From Fusarium oxysporum f. sp. lycopersici 4287 (Eukaryota > Ascomycota > Sordariomycetes > Hypocreales > Nectriaceae), in the NCBI RefSeq assembly GCF_000149955.1, contig NC_030997.1:806001-870000 (forward strand): DNA of 64,000 nucleotides, read 5' to 3'. A program made the translations under genes and the position numbers. This document shows, piece by piece, positions 21,988-32,433 of this stretch. How positions within the stretch are numbered: the stretch's first letter is position 1; each line of letters starts with the position of its first letter. The notes below the pieces were generated by a model. That model searched no databases, was not told the origin of the DNA, and saw only the letters and a list, made by a program, of their open reading frames with translations.

Positions 21988-23664
21988 ATGGGTTCCGTAC
22001 CTCAGCCTACCAGCAATTTCGACGTTCTTATCCTGGGCGCAGGTCTCTCCGGCCTATGCTCACTCTACCAACTCAAGAAGCGCTTCCCAGAATGGCGTAT
22101 CAGGGTTCTTGATGCCGCTCCCGACGTTGGGGGCACCTGGTATTGGAATTCTTACCCCGGATGTCGATTCGATTCTGAGTCGCTGTCTTACTGCTTCTCA
22201 TTCGACAAGGAGCTTCTTGATGAGTGGCACTGGAAGGAGGCCTTTTCGCCCCAGCCAGAGACTCACAAGTACATCACCTACTTTGCTGAGAAGCACAATC
22301 TCAAGAAGGATGTTCAGTTAAACACTACTGTTACAAAGGCTACATGGAGTGAGGCTGATCACACATGGACTTTTGTAGATGAAGCTGGTAACGAATACGT
22401 CTCCACGTTCTTCATTAGTTGCATGGGTTTCCTCTCTGCGCCCACTCTGCCCGCAATTGAAGGTATCGAAGACTTCAGCGGCAAGCTCTTTCATACTTCT
22501 CGCTGGCCCAAGGATCTCGACATCAATCGCGACTTTGTGGGCAAGAAGATTGGAGTAATCGGGACAGGCGCGACGGGCATTCAAATCACAACTGCCGTCT
22601 CCAAAGTGGAGGGCGTCGAGTCTCTCAGCGTCTTCCAACGCACAGCCAATTGGTCCGCTCCTCTTCGCAACTCTGAAATCACCATTGAGCAAATGGCCGA
22701 GCACAAGAAGAACTATGAGAACATCTTTAAGATTTGTGAAACGAGTTCATCTGGTTTCATGCACCATGGTGACCCTCGAAAGTCTCTTGAGGTCTCGGAA
22801 GAGGAACGCCTAGAGCTCTGGGAGAAGCTTTACAACACCCCTGGTTTTGGAAAGTGGCTGGGCGTGTTCTCTGATACGTACACCGATCGATACGCCAACA
22901 GTTTGTACTCAAACTTCATGGCTGAGAAGATCAGACAAAGAGTTAACGACCCTGCTATTGCGGAGAGCCTTATTCCCAAAGACCACGGTTTTGGCACGCG
23001 CCGAGTCCCTATGGAGAGTGGTTATTTTGAAGCCTTCAACAAGCCAAACGTTCGCCTTGTTGATCTTAAAAAGTCGCCCATTGATCGTGTCACACCATCA
23101 GGCATCCTGACCTCCGATGGCAAGGAGCACAATCTTGACATTCTGATCTGCGCTACTGGATTTAATGCGATTACCGGTGCCTTCAGTGCTATCGACTGGC
23201 ATGGCAAGAAGAACCGGCCATTGATCGCAACGAGTGACAGCCCTAAAGGCGACCAAGCAGTTTGGGTTGACCATCGACCCCGAACATTCCTGGGCATCAC
23301 TGTTCCCTCGATGCCAAACATGTTCATGGTTCTCGGTCCCCATCAGCCGTTCGGTAACGCTACTCGCAACATTGAGCACGGTGTGCAAGCTATCTCAGAT
23401 ATGCTGCAGTACTGCAAGGACAACGGTTACACCTCTGTTGAGCCAACAGAAGACGCCGTTGAGCAATGGACCGAGCATGTGGTGAAGTGCAGTGAGAGCC
23501 AGGTTCTTATGAATGAGATTGACAGTTGGATGACAGGCGTGAACAAGAACGTCAAGGGCAAGAATGTTAGAAGTGTTGCACGATATAGTGGTAGCATTGG
23601 AGAGTATCGAAGGCGGTGCGCGGAGGTCAAGAAGTCGGGCTACAAGGGTCTTGTTTTTGCATAG
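21988..23664 (+). CDS. Flavin-containing monooxygenase, Baeyer-Villiger type
   Basis: An FAD- and NADPH-dependent monooxygenase that should insert oxygen next to a ketone, giving an ester or lactone. A single exon encodes 558 residues, the normal size for cyclohexanone-monooxygenase-like enzymes. The first Rossmann motif GAGLSGL is at about residues 17-23, followed by GGTWYWNSYPGCRFD. The fingerprint FSGKLFHTSRWP (FxGxxxHTxxWP/D) is at about residues 162-173, and the NADPH motif GVIGTGATGIQ at about 190-200. The ATG at 21988 is chosen because the FAD motif follows at the usual distance; an in-frame upstream start would add about 23 residues. Its neighbours are a divergent Zn2Cys6 regulator and a downstream SDR with the same promoter motif. 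An SDR making a ketone that this enzyme then oxidises would be a sensible pairing. Confidence 0.92.
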   Translation: MGSVPQPTSNFDVLILGAGLSGLCSLYQLKKRFPEWRIRVLDAAPDVGGTWYWNSYPGCRFDSESLSYCFSFDKELLDEWHWKEAFSPQPETHKYITYFAEKHNLKKDVQLNTTVTKATWSEADHTWTFVDEAGNEYVSTFFISCMGFLSAPTLPAIEGIEDFSGKLFHTSRWPKDLDINRDFVGKKIGVIGTGATGIQITTAVSKVEGVESLSVFQRTANWSAPLRNSEITIEQMAEHKKNYENIFKICETSSSGFMHHGDPRKSLEVSEEERLELWEKLYNTPGFGKWLGVFSDTYTDRYANSLYSNFMAEKIRQRVNDPAIAESLIPKDHGFGTRRVPMESGYFEAFNKPNVRLVDLKKSPIDRVTPSGILTSDGKEHNLDILICATGFNAITGAFSAIDWHGKKNRPLIATSDSPKGDQAVWVDHRPRTFLGITVPSMPNMFMVLGPHQPFGNATRNIEHGVQAISDMLQYCKDNGYTSVEPTEDAVEQWTEHVVKCSESQVLMNEIDSWMTGVNKNVKGKNVRSVARYSGSIGEYRRRCAEVKKSGYKGLVFA

Positions 23665-24426
23665 ATAGAGGTAAACAAGTTTCATTTCACTTGCAAAAGC
23701 ACTTATTATTTTCCATGCAATAGTATTCGAGGGAGACAATTATGCACTAATACTGCTCATAACGGGAAATCCATGCAATCGTGATCATGGGTCATATAAT
23801 TGACGACTATGACTTGGCAAAACACAACATAACACTTATAAGGATATCTTTACTAGCATTTATGCAGTTTCCGATAATTACAGTAAGACACCACAAGTTT
23901 ATACTTGACGAGCTGTCGCCAGCGCATTCTGCAACAGACATTATCTGGAAGCATCTAACCTAGGCAACCTATAGTGCCAGTGGCTGGAACAGTTTAATTT
24001 GGTCAATAGACAAGTCACGCGGTGATAATTCATCACAAATTCCCGAGATGTCCCCGTTCAAGTCCACCCTCTGTCACGGAGCTGCCTTCCCATTATCGTC
24101 TGCTCATCAGATTGAGGCCATCCAGCGAATACGTTATCATGCATTCCCCGCATTTCAAAGAGGAAAGTTATATCTCGTGGCTGATTAGTGTGGGGCAAGC
24201 CCAAGATAGCGAGAACGCTCTACGTCAAACGAGGAAAGCTTCTCCAAATTAGCTGCGGATATCGGTCGCCGAATCGCGGACCTGTCAAACGTGGGACAAT
24301 TCGGATGGAATAGTTATAGGTGTATAAGAGCGACTCTATGCTGAACAGATAGACATCAATATCAATCATTATTATCTCAAGCATTTGTCAAATCACCAAT
24401 CCCTCATCTCTAATACTTTTATCACA
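23665..24426. other. Intergenic region between monooxygenase and SDR
   Basis: About 760 bp of mostly AT-rich sequence contain the second copy of the shared motif (24161-24181). A CCCCGCATTT word near 24147 also resembles CCCCGCACTTT near 21659 in the monooxygenase promoter. No gene is seen. Confidence 0.5.
24161..24181 (+). promoter_or_regulatory. Shared promoter motif, copy 2
   Basis: The word AGGAAAGTTATATCTCGTGGC lies about 266 bp upstream of the SDR start, nearly the same distance as the copy ahead of the monooxygenase. Only one base differs, in the middle. Confidence 0.5.
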
Positions 24427-25239
24427 ATGGATGTTCCAGGTTACGCTTTGATCACAGGAGGTGCTTCAGGCATCGGCCGAGCATGCGCCAGAGCATTTGC
24501 TCGCGATGGCAGCGCCGGTATTGCACTCATAGATCTCAACCTTGAATCTCTACAAATCGTCAAGTCCGAGATTGAAAAGGAACAATTGTCACCTAAAAAG
24601 GACTTCAAGATTGAGATCTACTCTGCAGACGTCACAGATGAGAACCGAATCAACGAGATTGTTGCAGACGTTGCACAGAAGTATGGCCGCATCGACTATG
24701 TTGTCAATGCAGCTGGTATTGCCATGAAGCATCAAGGCGGTGCAGCCTTTGCTCATACAGCTGATTGGAACCGTGTTGTCAGCATCAACCTTACTGGGAC
24801 ATTTTTTGTGCTTAGAGCTACTGCGCAAGTCATGTTAAAGCAAGAGCCCATCCGCTCATCTATCAACGGAAGGGAATTGCAGCGCGGATCTATCGTCAAC
24901 TTCTCTTCCATCCAGGGCGTTGTTGGTATTCCACTGTCTACATCTTATACAGCTGCCAAGCATGCCATCATTGGCCTCACACGTTCAGCATCGGAGGACT
25001 ACGCTAAGGAGGGACTTCGCATCAACGCCATCTGCCCAGGATATACAGAGACACCAATGACCACAAAGAACCCCGAGGTGCTGAAGGCTATGCAAGAGCG
25101 AATTACAACAGCCGTTCCTATGCAGAGGATGGGTGCACCCGAAGAGATTGCTGATGGTGTTTTGTATCTTTCTGGAGGACGAAGTTCTTTTGTTACTGGG
25201 TCTGCTTTGGTTGTTGATGGTGGTTATACCCAAAGGTAA
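24427..25239 (+). CDS. Short-chain dehydrogenase/reductase (classical SDR)
   Basis: An NAD(P)-dependent oxidoreductase of 270 residues in one exon. The cofactor loop TGGASGIG is at residues 10-17, an acidic residue ends the second strand (ALIDLN), which suggests NAD preference, and NAAG is near residue 97. The catalytic serine stretch IVNFSSIQG and the SYTAAKH motif (Tyr and Lys of YxxxK) follow near residues 160-178. The C-terminus SFVTGSALVVDGGYTQ is typical. The start ATG at 24427 follows an untranslated leader with no competing in-frame ATG nearby. It shares an upstream motif with the Baeyer-Villiger-type monooxygenase, so the two are probably co-induced and may act in one ketone/alcohol pathway. 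The substrate cannot be read from sequence. Confidence 0.9.
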   Translation: MDVPGYALITGGASGIGRACARAFARDGSAGIALIDLNLESLQIVKSEIEKEQLSPKKDFKIEIYSADVTDENRINEIVADVAQKYGRIDYVVNAAGIAMKHQGGAAFAHTADWNRVVSINLTGTFFVLRATAQVMLKQEPIRSSINGRELQRGSIVNFSSIQGVVGIPLSTSYTAAKHAIIGLTRSASEDYAKEGLRINAICPGYTETPMTTKNPEVLKAMQERITTAVPMQRMGAPEEIADGVLYLSGGRSSFVTGSALVVDGGYTQR

Positions 25240-25640
25240 TCACGAATGGGAGGACTACTAGGTTTGAGGATTGGAGTTAAGCACTGGGAGCTGGAACCTG
25301 GGTATCATAGATTGAGCAGTAGGCTGATGTATCGTACGTCCTAGGCTAAGACGGTGCAGGCATCTCAGATGATAATCGATGTTGAAACGTCTTGCTATAC
25401 CCTCGTTTTTGTTCTTATACCACAGTCAGTGAGTGCACTTTTAGTTCTTGGAGTTGAATCATGCTAAGTTCTACAGGCCTCACTCAGATATGATTACTTG
25501 ACATATTTTTAGTTTTCAAGACAGCACCAGCCATAACATACCTTTATCGTCTTCTCCGACACCGATTCGCTCATTTCATCGACTGTCAATGCTCCCCTCA
25601 AGTGCATGGAGAGAATAGCAAAACTCTAACTCATTAGTCA
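25240..25640. other. Intergenic region upstream of tRNA-Phe
   Basis: About 400 bp between the SDR stop and the tRNA. No open frame or repeat of note. Confidence 0.45.
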
Positions 25641-25744
25641 GCGGGTTTAGCTCAGTTGGGAGAGCGTCAGACTGAAGTCAAACTTCAATCCTCACCAAAT
25701 CAAGTGACATCTGAAGGTCGTGTGTTCGATCCACACAAACCGCA
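25641..25744 (+). tRNA. tRNA-Phe (GAA) with 31-bp intron
   Basis: The ends and arms fold as a cloverleaf: D arm GCTCAGTTGGGAGAGC, anticodon stem TCAGA/TCTGA around loop CTGAAGA with anticodon GAA (25674-25676), and T arm GTGTG-TTCGATC-CACAC. The acceptor stem pairs except for a G5-A68 mismatch. The intron (25678-25708) sits one base 3' of the anticodon, the canonical nuclear position, and contains ACTTCA, which can pair with the anticodon region, as tRNA splicing endonuclease substrates do. The mature length is 73 nt before CCA addition. A T5 run near 25753 would terminate RNA polymerase III. Confidence 0.95.
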
Positions 25745-26264
25745 TCAACTTATTTTTGCACTTGCTCACTAAAAACTCCTAGCAAACCATGCGACTCTTG
25801 CATCAGCACTGCCACTTCCGTGAGCTTACAGGGCGGTGAGCAACCTGGCCTCAAATAGCAACATATTGCGCTAGTCTTATACTAAAGCTCTCACCCTGAC
25901 CGCGTGTAGTGTGTAATTGAAGCAAGAAAAACCGAGGCCTCTATTAAAAATGGCGTGATACTTGGGCAACTTAATTTCCCTATCCTAGACCTTTAGATTA
26001 GTTAATTTTGGCACACTAGTTTAATAGGAATTTTCTTCCTCACTGAGGTATCTAATTTTTGGGACGAGCTCAGTCAGATCCCTGTTCCCTGTTTAGAACC
26101 CTCACAGCCTCTTCATAGCGTTTTAGCCCTAGGCACCATTCTTACATGCCCTCCAATCTTACCCTCAACACCATATTAACAACATAAGAGCTGATTAAGA
26201 CCATCAGTGCTTATTCTCAACCTCAACCCAAGCGCAAGGGCTTTGTTCAAACCAAAGCTTCAAA
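25745..26264. other. Intergenic region between tRNA and HET gene
   Basis: About 520 bp, AT-rich in the middle, with pyrimidine-rich sequence before the HET gene start. It holds the pol III terminator at its left edge and the HET promoter at its right. Nothing else is recognised. Confidence 0.45.
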
Positions 26265-28274
26265 ATGACAGAGAAACTCGAACACGGGCCTAAGGTCATG
26301 TCCGTGAACGGCGAAGTATCCGCGGCGATCTACAAACCTCTTGACAATACACGGCAAGAAATCCGACTTCTCAGGCTTCTTCCGCCTGATGATAAAGATG
26401 CAAATATTCGTTGCACCCTTTCACACACTGTACTCAACACCCCATCTGGGAATCCAGCATACGAGGCGCTATCCTATGTTTGGGGAGAGCCTGATTTCTC
26501 GGAGCCGATAATTCTCAACGACCATACTTTCTTCATTACACCAAGTTTGAAGTACATCCTGTCATGCCTAAAGCGAAGATGTGACCAGCAACGAGTTCTT
26601 TGGGTCGATGCAATCTGCATCAATCAGTCAGACGTCGAGGAGCGGGGTCACCAAGTCACCCTCATGCGCGAAATCTACTTCAATTGCCAACGAGACATCG
26701 CATGGCTAGACCCAATGATCGGCAGAAAGAATGCCAAGGCTCGTGACCTCTATAGTCTTCCAGATCTCGAAGAAGAAGAAAAATGGGTGAAAAACGGCAT
26801 GAACTTGATGCGCGAAATAGCCGAGAAGAATCCGCAGACTCTGAAAGAACTGCAAGATCAGTACCGAGAAGGCGGTTATCGTCTCTTCACGGACTCACAG
26901 CTCATGCTCGGTGCTGTCTTCAGACAACCGACACTCTGGAGACGACTGTGGGTCATGCAGGAGCTTTCTTTGGCTCCGCGGTTGACGCTCATGTCTAGAG
27001 ATGGTGAGCTGAGCTGGGATGTTCTGAAGAACCTCTTCAAAGACGAGCCATATTTCGACGCTTTCCATATGGGCCGTGAAAGTAGTCATTATCACTTATA
27101 CTACAAGGATTTTAGTGAAGTCTTCGTTCCAATCAAGCTTATTGAGGACCAGCGTCGCCTTATGTCACATGGCAAGGGTTCCAAGCTCATGGACGTATTG
27201 GTGCGATTTCGCGAAATGGAGTCGACAAATCCCCGAGACAAGATATTCGGCCTACTTGGGCTGGTAACGGAAGACCATGGTATCAAGGTCGACTATTTGA
27301 TGTCAGTGCCAGAGTTGTATCAGCAGGCGACAATCTCCTTGATCAACCTCGCCAGAAACTTGGATATTCTCTGTCAGAACCCATTTGAGCGTCCGGAAGG
27401 CCCAACAGCGCTGTGGTGCGTCGACTGGAAAGAGGACCAGCATAGACTGCCGTCTTGGGTTGCTGAATATGATAGTAAGCGTCCGCAATGTGTACCGATG
27501 CTTTTTGCCCAGCGTGACATATTCAACGCTGGTATCAAGAGCTGCGAGACCCCATGTCGACTTGTCGGTCCCGGAGAAGATATTCTGGTCACAGAAGGCA
27601 CCATCCTTGGAACAGTTGCACCTGTTCTCCAAGATGACAAAGACCTTGAGGCTTTCGATGTCATGAACCTATACCTTGGCAAGGATGCCCTTGAGCAGCC
27701 CCAGGAACATCTTTATGCCCCGAAAGTCGGCGGGAAGGTAATATCAACCGGCGAGACTGCCATTCGCGCATTCTGGCGAACGATGGTAAAAGATTGCACG
27801 CTACCCCCAAGAATGCGTCGGTTAAGACAAACCGAAATTGAGAGACTCGATGTTGAAAACCAGGAGATGTTGAAAGGTGGATGGAGCACCCTCCAAACAT
27901 ACCGTTTACACTTTGGCAACAGATACTCAAGATCTGCCTTCAGTTACCAGCCCGCCGACGATGAAGACCTCACTAAACTTGACACCGAAGGTCAAGTCTC
28001 ACATCATTACAGCTCTGTAAGCTTCATGTTCGCGGTCACGGATAATGGGCTCTTTCTAGCGACGCGTTTTGCTGCCAAGGAGGGTGATGTTGTGGCTGTC
28101 CTCGATGGAGGGAAGGTCCCTTTAGTGTTGCGCAAGGTTGACTCTAGAGATGGTATCGAAAGGGAATTGTACAAGATCGTGGGCTCAACCTATGTGCACG
28201 GCTTCATGGATGGCGAGGCGGAGGTTGGAGTTACCGAAGGTTGGTTGGAGAAGCGGGAGATTCTGATCGCGTGA
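26265..28274 (+). CDS. HET-domain (heterokaryon incompatibility) protein
   Basis: A probable cytosolic non-self recognition or cell-death effector. A single exon encodes 669 residues. The HET domain begins at about residue 65 with YEALSYVWGEP, continues with LKYILSCLKRR, and has the core LWVDAICINQSDVEERGHQV at about residues 108-127 and MREIYFNCQRDIAWLDP after it. The second conserved block reads RPTLWRRLWVMQELSLA, and the third reads NPRDKIFGLLGLV. The C-terminal half has no recognised repeat or NACHT domain, so partner recognition cannot be inferred. The gene appears intact, unlike two other HET-family loci in this window (38109-39992 and 54922-55563). Confidence 0.92.
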   Translation: MTEKLEHGPKVMSVNGEVSAAIYKPLDNTRQEIRLLRLLPPDDKDANIRCTLSHTVLNTPSGNPAYEALSYVWGEPDFSEPIILNDHTFFITPSLKYILSCLKRRCDQQRVLWVDAICINQSDVEERGHQVTLMREIYFNCQRDIAWLDPMIGRKNAKARDLYSLPDLEEEEKWVKNGMNLMREIAEKNPQTLKELQDQYREGGYRLFTDSQLMLGAVFRQPTLWRRLWVMQELSLAPRLTLMSRDGELSWDVLKNLFKDEPYFDAFHMGRESSHYHLYYKDFSEVFVPIKLIEDQRRLMSHGKGSKLMDVLVRFREMESTNPRDKIFGLLGLVTEDHGIKVDYLMSVPELYQQATISLINLARNLDILCQNPFERPEGPTALWCVDWKEDQHRLPSWVAEYDSKRPQCVPMLFAQRDIFNAGIKSCETPCRLVGPGEDILVTEGTILGTVAPVLQDDKDLEAFDVMNLYLGKDALEQPQEHLYAPKVGGKVISTGETAIRAFWRTMVKDCTLPPRMRRLRQTEIERLDVENQEMLKGGWSTLQTYRLHFGNRYSRSAFSYQPADDEDLTKLDTEGQVSHHYSSVSFMFAVTDNGLFLATRFAAKEGDVVAVLDGGKVPLVLRKVDSRDGIERELYKIVGSTYVHGFMDGEAEVGVTEGWLEKREILIA

Positions 28275-28502
28275 ATTCTTCAACGTAGACCAAGAATTCA
28301 AGTGTCACAAATTATGAGAGCTCTGATCATAAGAATTATGGTGCTGTATGATGATATTTGCTTGGGGCTACCTAAACCTAGTCCATCTTAGTTTCCATGC
28401 TTGGTTGCAAACAACAAAGTACCCCGTTAGCTGATAGCACCTTTCCCACCTTGACTCAGCTCGTTCCATAAAATGGCCATCTCGATGAGAGGGCATGAAG
28501 CA

Positions 28503-29719
28503 TTACTGAATATCCTCACCATGGGAATCAGCCCTCTTGAACATATCCCAAACTGCTTCCAAACACCAATCGTCAATCGGGTTGGACTTCAAAGCCGCTT
28601 CATGACTAACCTGCGCCTTATCCAGTCTTTCCTTGCATGTTTGTGCCACTTTTTCAGCGTTCTCAAACTTGAGGGCACGTACGGCACACGCATCAAAGGT
28701 CTTCTTGAGGTTGCTCATCGCGGCTAGAGTTTGACTGGGTCCATGAAGTCTTTCGTTAGTTTGGCGGAATGCCTCGTCGGCTTCTTGCTTTCGGTTACGA
28801 GCCTGGACTCTTTCGACTTGGGTTACTGCCACAGGGCAGTCGCGACGCAACAGGCCCATCAGTGCTTTCTCGGCGTCCCTTTTGACCGAAAGGGCGGTAT
28901 CAAGTTCGACGTCCATTATGCGGCGGGCAGTTTCGATCCGATGAGAACTGAGGTTTCCCAGAACTTCATCGATGGTGACGCGAGGACTCTTGTTTCGGGG
29001 TGAGCTTGAGGTTTCATCTTCGTCATCTTCGAGGGCTCGCTTCGCGCTTCGTGGGGGAACTCCCTTCTCATCGCCTGTAGATGCGGTTGTTTTGCAAAGA
29101 GGATATGAGAGCCGCTGCTTGGTTGACGAATCAAAGGCAGGAGAACTCAATCGCGAAACCGCGTTGTTTTCCTCGGGTGCTTCTACTTCACAGTTATCAC
29201 CTGCCGTGGAACCTGTATTGCCATCAGCTGATGCTCTGCATGTCGTGGTGTTTCGAGGACTTTGGCCAGTTGACTTCAGCCAACTGGTGTACGAGAATTA
29301 CCTGACGATGAACTGCTGTCATTTCCCACATTGGAAACAGATACAACCATGTCCCGATACGCTTTCTTGGACATCTTCTTCGTAAGGCGAGCAAATGTAG
29401 GGTGCTTGAGCTCCAAGTTGAGCTCGGGTTTCCTAGTGGCAAGGTCCTGGTCGACAACATTTCTGATGAATCCACCAGACTCCCAGAGAGAAGGTAATGG
29501 GATATTCTCCGTCGTGGCCAGCTCAGTAATACTTTTCAGGCAGCGAACAACGCTACTGCAAGGCTTGTATTGCCTCACGACATCCTGAGGGAGCCAGTGT
29601 GACCCTTGCCACTCCTTGTCAAGCCAAGCGACTCTATCCTTGTAAGTCTCACGCCTCAGTTCCTTTTTCGCCTCCTTCCTCAGCCTCTTGACCTCCGGAT
29701 CTTGTTTGGATTGAGCCAT
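28503..29719 (-). CDS. Hypothetical coiled-coil protein
   Basis: I do not recognise this protein. Two exons (29719-29302 and 29227-28503) give about 380 residues; the intron was placed because GTAATT...CATCAG restores the frame between two long open stretches. The N-terminus is very basic (MAQSKQDPEVKRLRKEAKKE), with a WLPQDVVRQYKPC motif after it. The middle is low-complexity and Ser-rich, and includes RALEDDEDETSSSPRNKSPR, which looks like a nuclear localisation or phosphorylation region. The C-terminal 150 residues are helical with heptad-like spacing. No catalytic motif is seen. The exon border is less certain than elsewhere. Confidence 0.6.
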
Positions 29720-30945
29720 GTTCAGCTTGTACGATCGATGTTTCTCGAAGCCGGCACGTCGCGTCGGTATGGTGGGAGCCTTACCAAATAAATGTCAGTA
29801 GACCTCACGACAAGTATCCGAGAGACTCACCGATGCCGTTTTGATAGATGAGTAGTGGCTCGACTCTGGCGAGCTGATTTGAAGATGGGAATAATGTCGC
29901 CGGTGAGAAATTGAGAAAATCTTTCTGGTGTTGTTTGGGAAGAACCTCCGACGCGATCTTCGTGCGCGTGGTTCAGGTACCTTAGGTAACCAAGGCGGTG
30001 ACTTGTTTGGCAGGCGTTGTCCAGCAGTGCCTGCCAGCTGTTGGCTCTCAGGTCATTGCATCGCGCACCTCCCTGACACTGGCGTTGACTGGCTCAGCTA
30101 AGCAGCCCGGGCTTCTAGACACCAGCAACACACAAATGTAAATTATCATCGTTCATGGCAAGCTTATCGGGGCAGAATAGTCGTGATCTTAGCGATCATT
30201 TCTTGTATCGCTTTGAGCACTTCATCGTGTCTAAACACCAGCCAGAACATGTGCTTCATTTTGTTATCGAGCTGCAGATTCGTAGGTGACATCGGAATGA
30301 AGACATGTAGTACTGTTAGACTGCGAAAGGCTCTGTTAGGAGATCCATACTCTGCGGCAAGAGTACTAAAGACGAATGACTTGGCCTCATTTCTACCCCG
30401 TAATGTTTAATGCCTTGGCCTGTCAAGCTAGAGCTACAGTCACATGAAGATTCTCTCGTGAAGTCGTGAATGCGATCGCATTCATGGATGCAACAGTGTA
30501 GATCCGTAGGGCTGACCGCATAACACAACCACTAAATCTCAACTCAAAAGGTCCTAGATCTTCTGTCAGTTAGGGACCGTGATGTCATTGTCTAGCACAC
30601 ACAGTCGACAGAGCGCTGAGAGTTCCCTTTTTCAGGTGCTCAGCCTGTAGATCCGTAACTCACCGGACATTATCAGCCACTCACCTTGATCCGACCTTCG
30701 TAATATCTGCACTTTGAAGTGAGGTGGGCAGATGGGAGGTTAAAGACACGCTTGCAAGTTAAGCATGACTTCATAGCGTCGATCTTCCGAACTGCAGCTT
30801 GTGAACTTATCCCTACGCAGGCTATAGACCCGGCATTTTTCTTGTTCACTTTTATCTCTCGTCATTAGCAACACGCTTATCGTCATAACTAATACATTTT
30901 ATATCTTTGCCAATTACTTCCCTCCCTTTATACAATAACTTCACT
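29720..30945. other. Intergenic region, about 1.2 kb
   Basis: Divergent promoters of the flanking genes should lie here. Short open frames occur but have no start context or recognisable content. The last 100 bp before 30946 are pyrimidine-rich, as expected for a leader. No RNA gene or MITE copy was found. Confidence 0.45.
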
Positions 30946-31716
30946 ATGGCAATGGCATACCATCAACCCCAGCAGTACGCTCCACCTCCAGGTCCGCCGC
31001 CGCACCATGCCGTGTATGGGCACCCTCAAAGCCAGCCAACTTATCATCCACCGCCCGCTCCTATGCAATGCCAAATCCAAGGCCCAGCTCGGTACAAAAT
31101 CACCAAGCCTTCTTTCCATGACCGTTACGAGTGCAAGCCTGACAATGCACCCGACGGTCTTGCACCCTACAGCCTTGCCATCTCAAACAATCAGAAGAAG
31201 CACCCCGACTTGGTCTTGAACGCCGAGGGGATCGCAATGGCTGCTTGCTATTTCCCAAAGACAAGCAATTATTACAATAGCGACGAGAAGGCATTCCGCA
31301 TTGGCCTTGGTGATCCATCAAATGTTCGATGGACAGAAATGCTGTACCGCGGAAAGGATAAATACGGCTGGACGTTTACTTTCAACCTTCCAGACACAGA
31401 ACAGCCTATTCCAATGACATGGAGGAACGACAACCGCGTGGCTGTAGATGGTATGAAAGCTTCTCGTTTAAGCGACAATAACTTCAAGCTGCTGGATCCA
31501 AATGGCCAGCTCATGGCAGTCTTTACAAGCCACACCATGAGCTTCCGCCTCAGCGCTGTTGGAACTTTACAGATCAACATGGATCTCGGCCCCATGTTTG
31601 AGTATGCCGTCATCACAACTTTGCTGTCTATCTACGATTTTCAGAAGCGCGAAGAGGACAGTAGATCAAGCAATACCAGCGCTGCGGGTGCCGCAGCCGC
31701 CAGTAGTTCTTGTTAA
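30946..31716 (+). CDS. Hypothetical protein with Pro-rich N-terminus, possibly tubby/LOR-like
   Basis: A single exon encodes 256 residues. The first 45 residues are rich in Pro, His, Gln and Tyr (QYAPPPGPPPHH), typical of flexible interaction tails. The rest, from about residue 50 to 235, is predicted beta-rich, with YKITKPSFHDRYECK, WTEMLYRGKDKYGWTFTFNL and FKLLDPNGQLMAVFTSH. That last segment resembles the strand pattern of tubby-C-terminal/LURP-one-like beta barrels, a weak guess only. The C-terminal 20 residues are Ser/Ala-rich. The ATG at 30946 is used; a second ATG lies 6 bases downstream. No signal peptide or membrane span is seen. Confidence 0.72.
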   Translation: MAMAYHQPQQYAPPPGPPPHHAVYGHPQSQPTYHPPPAPMQCQIQGPARYKITKPSFHDRYECKPDNAPDGLAPYSLAISNNQKKHPDLVLNAEGIAMAACYFPKTSNYYNSDEKAFRIGLGDPSNVRWTEMLYRGKDKYGWTFTFNLPDTEQPIPMTWRNDNRVAVDGMKASRLSDNNFKLLDPNGQLMAVFTSHTMSFRLSAVGTLQINMDLGPMFEYAVITTLLSIYDFQKREEDSRSSNTSAAGAAAASSSC

Positions 31717-32433
31717 TCATGGGATATATGGAATACACCAGAATGACAAACAGAAAGACCCAGCTTCTATTACCACGCACCTTGCCACGCTCCGACAAAG
31801 GTTATTGGAACGCAGGTGGAGACAACTGCAAATAAGATTACTGATTGAGCCGTCATGAAAGCCTGTTATTATGCAAAGATTGGGAGACTTATCTTTATTG
31901 AGGCTATTTACACATTGCCTTCTAGAATCTCAGCATTTATGTGGCATCAGTTGGTCAGGCATTGTGACATGATGTCTAAGTTGTGAGCTAGATGTGTTAT
32001 TGGCAGTTGAGACTTGTGACTGAGAGCTTATATCACCACAGAGAACTTAGTGCTCCACACACCAAACCTAGGCTTCCAAAGGCCTGAGGTAATTAAAGCT
32101 TTTTATCATTTTACCGTGACGTATGTAGTTGAGATATCATGAACCTTCGCTATAAATCAGAATGCTGGTCCAATGCTTGGTGTGAGCATGTAGCCTGGCC
32201 CATGTTGTGAAGTTTGTATAAACCTTGACGATATACCGTAAAGACCGAACCAAGCCACAGCTCAAGAATAACACTTTTCTCTAATACAGTTTCAGCCCCC
32301 AAGGCTCTATTCTAATACCTGTGACTAATTATGACTCATCGCCGAATCTCTTGACTTTAAGAGGTGACAAGAACAAAGACCTTCAATGAACCTTATTCAT
32401 GCAAGAAATCTATAAATACCCACGAGATGTGTT
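31717..32433. other. Intergenic region, about 700 bp
   Basis: AT-rich sequence between two plus-strand genes, with a TATAAATA-type word about 25 bp upstream of the next start (near 32411). Nothing else is recognised. Confidence 0.45.
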
